Below, in pieces: positions 58,944 to 64,000 of a stretch of DNA of 64,000 nucleotides; position 1 is the first letter of the stretch; the number at the start of each line of letters is the position of its first letter. The stretch is from assembly GCA_003255025.1 (NCBI GenBank), contig QANY01000148.1, forward strand, positions 793,204 to 857,203, read 5' to 3'. The notes beneath the pieces are model-generated. The model saw only the letters and a program-made list of their open reading frames with translations, was not told the origin of the DNA and searched no databases. The position numbers and the translations under genes are program-made. The stretch comes from Datisca glomerata. Its lineage: Eukaryota; Streptophyta; Magnoliopsida; Cucurbitales; Datiscaceae.

Positions 58944-60627
58944 CTGCGAGTGCGGAGTTTGATGTTCATTTGTTGAAGCATTACTTGCTTTTGCAGAAAA
59001 TAACAAGAAGTCAGAAGTTGGTCCCCTTTGGTATTACTAAAGTTGTTTATTTATTGGAAAAAAGGGGTCAAGGGGTTTTGGAGATTAATGTCATCCTCTA
59101 AGGTCAACATGGACTGGATCGAGCAATGTGGAGACCTTGTGATGCCTAACTCGGTGATGGCAGAGGGAGAAACTTAGCACTGCAATTTTTCTCACCTTTT
59201 TATAATAATTATTTATTTTGCTTTTTTCATTTGGGGGGGGGGGGGGTAGGGGGTAGTCTTTTATTTGTATTGCCACAATTCTATTAGTAGAGCAAAATTG
59301 GTTGTCATTTTAATTCCTACAGTTTCATTTCATTCATTCCTAAATTTTGGGATCATTATCTATTTGGTCAATTTATCATTCATCGAGTGTCATGTCATTA
59401 AATGAATGTCATGTGGACTGCACATGACATAAATTAATCAATCATTAAAAATGATTTGTTTAATTTCTCTATAATGTTAAAGTGACGTGTTAATTCATAT
59501 TGTCAATGTGAATCATTTAAAAAGTTGATATTTTATCACTTATAAAATCATTTGTCAAGCGTAAGAATGAATGTGGAATCCATCTTTTCATATGTCAAAG
59601 TTTATGAAAAACTGACATGATGAATATGGAAGAGCTAATGACACTTGGACATGGACATAATTGACAATGATCTGAGAAGTTAAAATGATGAATATGAAAG
59701 AGCTAATGAAGCTATAACGAAGGAAGGAAAAGCAAGGGAAAATAACATTTGGGGGTATCAATTTTTTTTTCAAACTGGAAAAGTATCAAGTGGAAAAAAG
59801 TAGGATGTTACGGTATTGCCCTAAACCCAAGGAAAAACTATCTATTACGGGTACTAGGTGCTGACGTCGGGATACTCCGGGATTGTTGTTGGTGATCGAT
59901 GACATTGTCAAGGACCCCGGTAATAATGCTAGATGCTATGACATTAGGTGATGTGCTCGGCATCAGTGTCGTAGTCAAGGATACTTGACAAACACAATCA
60001 TTATCAGCGAGCACAGTCGATGGTCGTCAACAATAATTAACAATGATGTTGCTTAGGGAAAGTGATTGATGTTATTTTTTCAAAACCATGTATTTTGTAA
60101 GTCCGACAACTTTATTCTAAAGAAGGAAAATTCTACAATTTTATATGTTATCGAGAAAATGTGTTAGTACAATCCTCAATTCATTTGTTATATTAGTGTA
60201 TACCAAACTGACTCGATACCGTACTGAGAAAAATATGGAAACACCATTCTAGATCTTACTTAATTATGATCTAGATAGTAAGAGAAGTGCTAGGAATCGA
60301 ACCTAAAATGAAAACATTGAATAAGAAGTACTCAACCAGCTAGTCGACACTCTCACTATTTGGCAAAAGAGAAAAAAAAAAACTCATGCTGATTTTCGTG
60401 ATAACTAACTTGAATAAAAATAAAAAAGATATAAAATTAAATTGACATAAAATTAAATTGATGATTAAATCATATTGCCTGTTTGTGCTGAAAATTAAAA
60501 TCGGTAAGGAAGTTTGAAAAAAAAATTGGATAATAAGGATAGTTCCGCCAACTGCTCCAATCTCAACCTTCATTAATTGTCAAACCAGTCCCCCCAACTG
60601 CTTCTCCCCCTCACTCCCGGTTCTCTG
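58944..60627. other. RRP12-like 3' UTR and intergenic region to the PPR gene
   Basis: After the TAA at 58,941 a 3' UTR probably runs to about 59,200-59,330. A poly-G run lies at 59,233-59,246. The rest is AT-rich with a GC-richer patch at 59,850-60,010 that has no coding similarity. The PPR gene promoter and leader should lie in the last few hundred bases (leader with CTCAACCTTC near 60,560). No terminator element was singled out. Confidence 0.5.
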
Positions 60628-61257
60628 ATGGCCACTGTGCCTTACCGCCATTGCTACTCATCATTGACTGACCACAAATTAACTCCTCGAAACTTACCAT
60701 CTACTCGTCCTCAGACCGTAATCCTCTGCAAGAAGCCCAACGACGGGTCAGCATTCGAGGAGAAGAAGCAAGTTTCTGTGGACTACGACCGGGGTAAGCA
60801 TGAGTCTTGGACCCAAGTCAGTGGACTTAGGAAATCCGATATACCTAAACGGTACCAGTTGCGAGTTGAAGGCGATAGATTTCAGAAGGACTGGGCGATT
60901 TCGGTGGTAGTTGATAAGATCCTGAAGCTTCATAATCATGACGATGTTGAGGGCTTGTTGAATCGGTGGATTGGACGGTTTGCGAGGAAGAATTTCCCTG
61001 TTCTTATGAGGGTAAGTTTGCTCTCCCTCCCTCCCTTGCCCCTTTATATTTACTCTTTTTATGAGTTGTTCAGTTGAAATTCAGCATTTGGAGAAACAAC
61101 TGTCTCTTTTCTCGGTCATTTACTTGGGGATGAATAAATGATTTTTTCGTAAGTAGGTTGAGGTAAGCAGAGAAATTTAGCTGTCCGAATTTCTCTGGCT
61201 GTTACCTATATATTCGCAAAGAAAAAAAAACTATACCGTGTATTGCTAGTAATTCGC

Positions 61258-61299
<42 letters not shown>

Positions 61300-64000
61300 C
61301 TGATTAAAAACATTAATAAAGATGTTGCTCTTCTGAGCAAGAAGTATTCCAATAATATATATTCTGCATTACCAATGGGTTTTCTGTTTGGGAGTTATAG
61401 TGTGCGTCCACTAATAATTGTTGGAATACTTTTTGCTCAGAAGAGCAATAGCCTTATCAATGTTTTTAAGCAGATAGCCTGATCTGATGAACGGCATATA
61501 GATACACATCTAGATAAAGTGAAGTACACATATTCTTTCTTCAATGAGAAACAAAAGTTGTAAGACAAACTATTTCAACGTTCCCATGAAATAATCTCTC
61601 ACTTTATTTTTATTATTCTTGATTTTGAATAATGTCCCAAATTATGATTATGCTTGACTGTTTTCTCCGAAAAAGACACTACAAGCAAAACTTTAATGCA
61701 AAACTTGTAGAATTATCAGATACATTTTTTTCTTGTTGTAGGAGATGACTCGAAGGGGTTCTTTTGAACACTGTAATCAAGTGTTCCGTTGGATGAAAAT
61801 TCAGAAAAATTATTGTGCTCGGAATGATATATATAATATGATGATAAGGTTACATGCCCGGCATAATCGAACAGATCAGGCTCGTGGATTGTATTTTGAG
61901 ATGCAAGAATGGAGGTTTGTTTTCCCCCTTTAGTTAATCCTTTTCTGGTTGTTATAGTCCTAAATTAACTATATAGCAATAGCCAATGAATGACTTGAAT
62001 TAAAGGCTAAATTGCAAAAAGTTCTTTTGTACTTCGATTGGTTGTAAACACCCCTCATAAAAATTTCGCCCAATTTAGCGTTTGTATATGAAATTTTTGT
62101 GATTAAGTCGCGTGTTATTATTTAAAAAAAAAATGACCCATGTTACTCAAATTCGCTACTTTTGATGTCTCCACACTCACCATATGTATGTATCACCCTA
62201 TCTAATATAGTTCTTATTTTAGTACCTATGCATCAAAGTTGACGTGACATGCCAACTAAATTAAGTTTGGTGTCTGCGTAGTAGTAACTAATGGCCTTAC
62301 AAATGCCAGTTCAAAATCCAAATTCAAACACTTTTCGATGGACTTTGTCTTAAATGGTTTTTTAAAGTACTGAGATATTTTTGACCAGGGCTTGATAGCC
62401 TGGTGGTCACAGTGAGAGGTTTAATCCTCTCCCCCCGGTTCGATCAGAAGGATAAAAAATCAAGAAAAAAGTCCCGTGTTACGCAAATTCGCTACTTTTG
62501 ATGTCTCCACTCTCACCATCTGTATGTATTACCCTATCTGTTATGGTTCTTATTTTAGTACATATGCATCAAAGTTGATGTGACATGCCAACTAACTTAA
62601 GTGTGGTGTCTGCGTAGTGGTACTAATGGCCTTCGAATTATCAGTTTGAAATCCTAATTCAGAAACTTTGGACTTTGTCTGAAATGATTTTTTGAAGTAT
62701 TGAGATATTTTCGACCGGGGCTTGATAGCCTAGTTGCCATAGTCAGGGGTTTAATCCTCTCCCCCCAAGGTTCGATCTGGAGGATAAAAAATCAGCCCAA
62801 GAACCAATCCCCCTGCCCCCTCCCCTGCTTAAAAAAGAAGTATTGATATCTTTTCAGGCTGAAAGGGTTCAAAACTAGTGGATTTATGCGATAAAGGGTT
62901 CTTCTGCAAAATAATTTATAGTGGAGGGTACTAAATTCTTCAAAATATTGTATAGGGGGCTTGATTGCAAAACAATTAATTTTTTTTATTTTAGCCTTGA
63001 AAAAATATCAACTTTCAATTTTCAGAAAGGATAGAAGTAGCCAAGAAAATCCTGCTTGTGTAAGCATTTCTCTTGGTTGCTAGTTTTGGATTTTATTCCT
63101 CATATAGCATTTCCTTGCTAGGTGCAAGCCTGATGCTGAGACTTACAATGCGCTTATTAACACACATGGTCGAGCTGGTCAATGGCGTTGGGCAATGAAT
63201 ATCATGGATGACATGCTGCGTGAAGCTGTCTGTATTTGTTGTCCTTTTCTTATCAGTCTTACTTTGTTAAACTTATAAGTTTTCTTTTCATATCAGTTTT
63301 TGTTTTAGTACTAAGTTTCATTTCCTATCATAGGCTCTCTATATCCAATTCGCAAAAAATTTGTTCAACTTAATTTGCAATTATACTTTCTAAGGCATTT
63401 TATATGTAAAATTGTACTTCTACTTCCAAAAAGTATATGTATTTATATGTAAATTCATATAACTATTACAGATGCTATGCCATAACACTTTGAACCATCA
63501 ATATGTTATAAATTCTAGATAATTATTTACATAAACAAATATATGTTTTAATGATGACAACAAATGTTTTGATTATGAAAATAGCAATGACATTAATGTT
63601 AAGGAAGTCAATCATAATAATCAAGAAAGCTACAGTTTTATATGGTTGGCATCTGGTGTGTGCTCTTCAAGAGATGTTTTTCCTAACCGTGCAGATCCCT
63701 CCTAGCCGATCAACGTATAACAACCTGATCAATGCTTGTGGATCTAGTGGAAATTGGAGAGAAGCTCTGCAAGTTTGCAAGAAAATGACAGATAATGGAG
63801 TTGGACCTGATCTTGTAACTCACAACATTGTTTTATCTGCATACAAAAGTGGAGCTCAATATGCAAAGGCTTTGTCGTATTTTGAATTAATGAAGGGGAC
63901 AAACATCCGCCCTGACACAACCACACATAATATTGTCATCCATTGTCTAATAAAGCTTGAACAGTTTGGGAAAGCTATTGAAATGTTCAATTCGATGAGG
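60628..64000 (+). CDS. EMB2654: PPR protein, EMB2654-like (5' part, continues beyond window)
   Basis: Pentatricopeptide-repeat protein closely resembling Arabidopsis At2g41720/EMB2654, a chloroplast protein essential for embryo development and for trans-splicing of rps12 intron 1. Exons: 60628-61011, 61742-61914, 63122-63227, 63695 to beyond 64000; phases join cleanly, giving 323 residues so far. The start is the first ATG of the frame (MATVPYRHCYSS). A TTG-initiated extension upstream is unlikely in a plant. Residues 1 to about 50 are Ser/Thr/Pro/Arg-rich, as for a plastid transit peptide. Then come the conserved GLRKSDIPKRYQLRVEGDRF and WIGRFARKNFPVLMR (exon 1), IQKNYCARNDIYNMMIRLHA (2), CKPDAETYNALINTHGRAGQ (3) and STYNNLINACGSSGNWREAL (4), then successive 35-residue PPR units. 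No disabling change was seen. The remaining PPR array and stop are outside. Confidence 0.93.
61260..61296. repeat. (AC)n microsatellite in intron 1 of the PPR gene
   Basis: About 18 uninterrupted AC units, directly before a long hairpin. Confidence 0.98.
61299..61474. repeat. Long hairpin, 54-bp arms, in intron 1 of the PPR gene
   Basis: The left arm 61,299-61,352 (TCTGATTAAAAACATTAATA...) and the right arm 61,421-61,474 pair at 48 of 54 positions without gaps, around a 68-nt loop. The best block is TTGCTCTTCTGAGCAA, itself palindromic in part. TA dinucleotides lie just outside both arms. It could be a small inverted-repeat transposon (MITE) or a young microRNA-like foldback. Known plant microRNA families were not recognised. 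Confidence 0.85.
61915..63121 (+). other. Intron 2 of the PPR gene
   Basis: 1,207 bp, donor GTTTGT and acceptor GCTAG. It holds the tandem array with tRNA-like heads at 62,138-62,800 and no coding sequence. Confidence 0.8.
62138..62800 (+). repeat. Tandem array with tRNA-like heads (SINE-like)
   Basis: Two copies of a unit of about 320-336 bp, roughly 85% identical. Body starts (GTTAC-CAAATTCGCTAC) are at about 62,141 and 62,477, and head starts (GACCRGGGCTTGATAGCC) at 62,393 and 62,713. Each head has a box A-like TAGCCTGGTGG and, about 40 bp later, a box B-like GGTTCGATC, as in a tRNA gene promoter. The heads do not fold as complete tRNAs by eye, so these are SINE-like and not tRNA genes. 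Confidence 0.75.
63228..63694 (+). other. Intron 3 of the PPR gene
   Basis: 467 bp, GTCTGT...GTGCAG, AT-rich. No inserted element was recognised. Confidence 0.75.

Noticed and set aside
60577..60627. N-terminal extension of the PPR protein
   Set aside because: It would start with TTG. The first ATG of the frame is at 60,628 and gives a plausible transit peptide.
62393..62450. tRNA gene
   Set aside because: Box A and B-like motifs are present, but no full cloverleaf or anticodon arm could be drawn, and it is repeated with a non-tRNA body.

Overview
The window is nuclear DNA of a flowering plant, most likely a eudicot. The evidence is intron-rich genes with GT-AG introns, AT-rich intergenic DNA, Copia and Ty3 (Gypsy) LTR retrotransposons, a MULE transposase with a SWIM finger, tRNA-headed SINE-like repeats, and two conserved plant housekeeping genes. 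No bacterial, organellar or CRISPR features were seen. The species cannot be named from the sequence.

Positions 1-44,400 are a graveyard of transposable elements. (a) 1-6,590 is the 3' part of a Tat-like Ty3 element: gag and protease (+), then an antisense ORF (-), a GC-rich repeat, a polypurine tract and the 3' LTR. No reverse transcriptase or integrase is visible. (b) 6,590-11,930 is AT-rich and essentially gene-free, with a minisatellite. (c) 11,937-13,823 is a solo LTR with a 5-bp target duplication. (d) 14,730-21,750 holds a decayed MULE transposase (+) convergent with a decayed DUF1985-family gene (-), an arrangement like the Kaonashi-type MULEs. (e) 21,900-26,577 is AT-rich with one SINE-like copy. 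(f) 26,578-30,207 is a Copia remnant (-). (g) 30,208-33,257 carries two LTRs of one Ty3-like family. (h) 33,391-43,754 is bounded by inverted, homologous Copia LTRs. Each LTR has its own primer-binding site, and the outer flanks share the 5-mer GTAAC. Inside lie a Copia gag-pol fragment (+), a Ty3 gag-pol (-), a solo LTR with an AAAAT duplication, and a second Copia fragment (-).

Positions 44,523-64,000 hold two real genes on the + strand. The first is a complete 18-exon gene for an RRP12-like HEAT-repeat ribosome biogenesis protein (1,187 codons plus stop, phases consistent throughout). It has one GC-AG intron, a LINE fragment with 13-bp target duplications in intron 11, and a tandem duplication in intron 12 that copies an exon end. 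The second is the 5' part of a pentatricopeptide-repeat gene that closely resembles Arabidopsis EMB2654 (At2g41720), with four exons visible before the window ends. Its introns carry a near-perfect 54-bp-arm hairpin and a tandem array of repeats with tRNA-like heads. RRP12-like proteins act in nucleolar and nuclear rRNA maturation and EMB2654 in chloroplast rps12 trans-splicing, so the two genes are neighbours but not known partners.

The most unusual structure is the 10.4-kb block bounded by inverted Copia LTRs. No wholly new gene system was found that the sequence alone would support.
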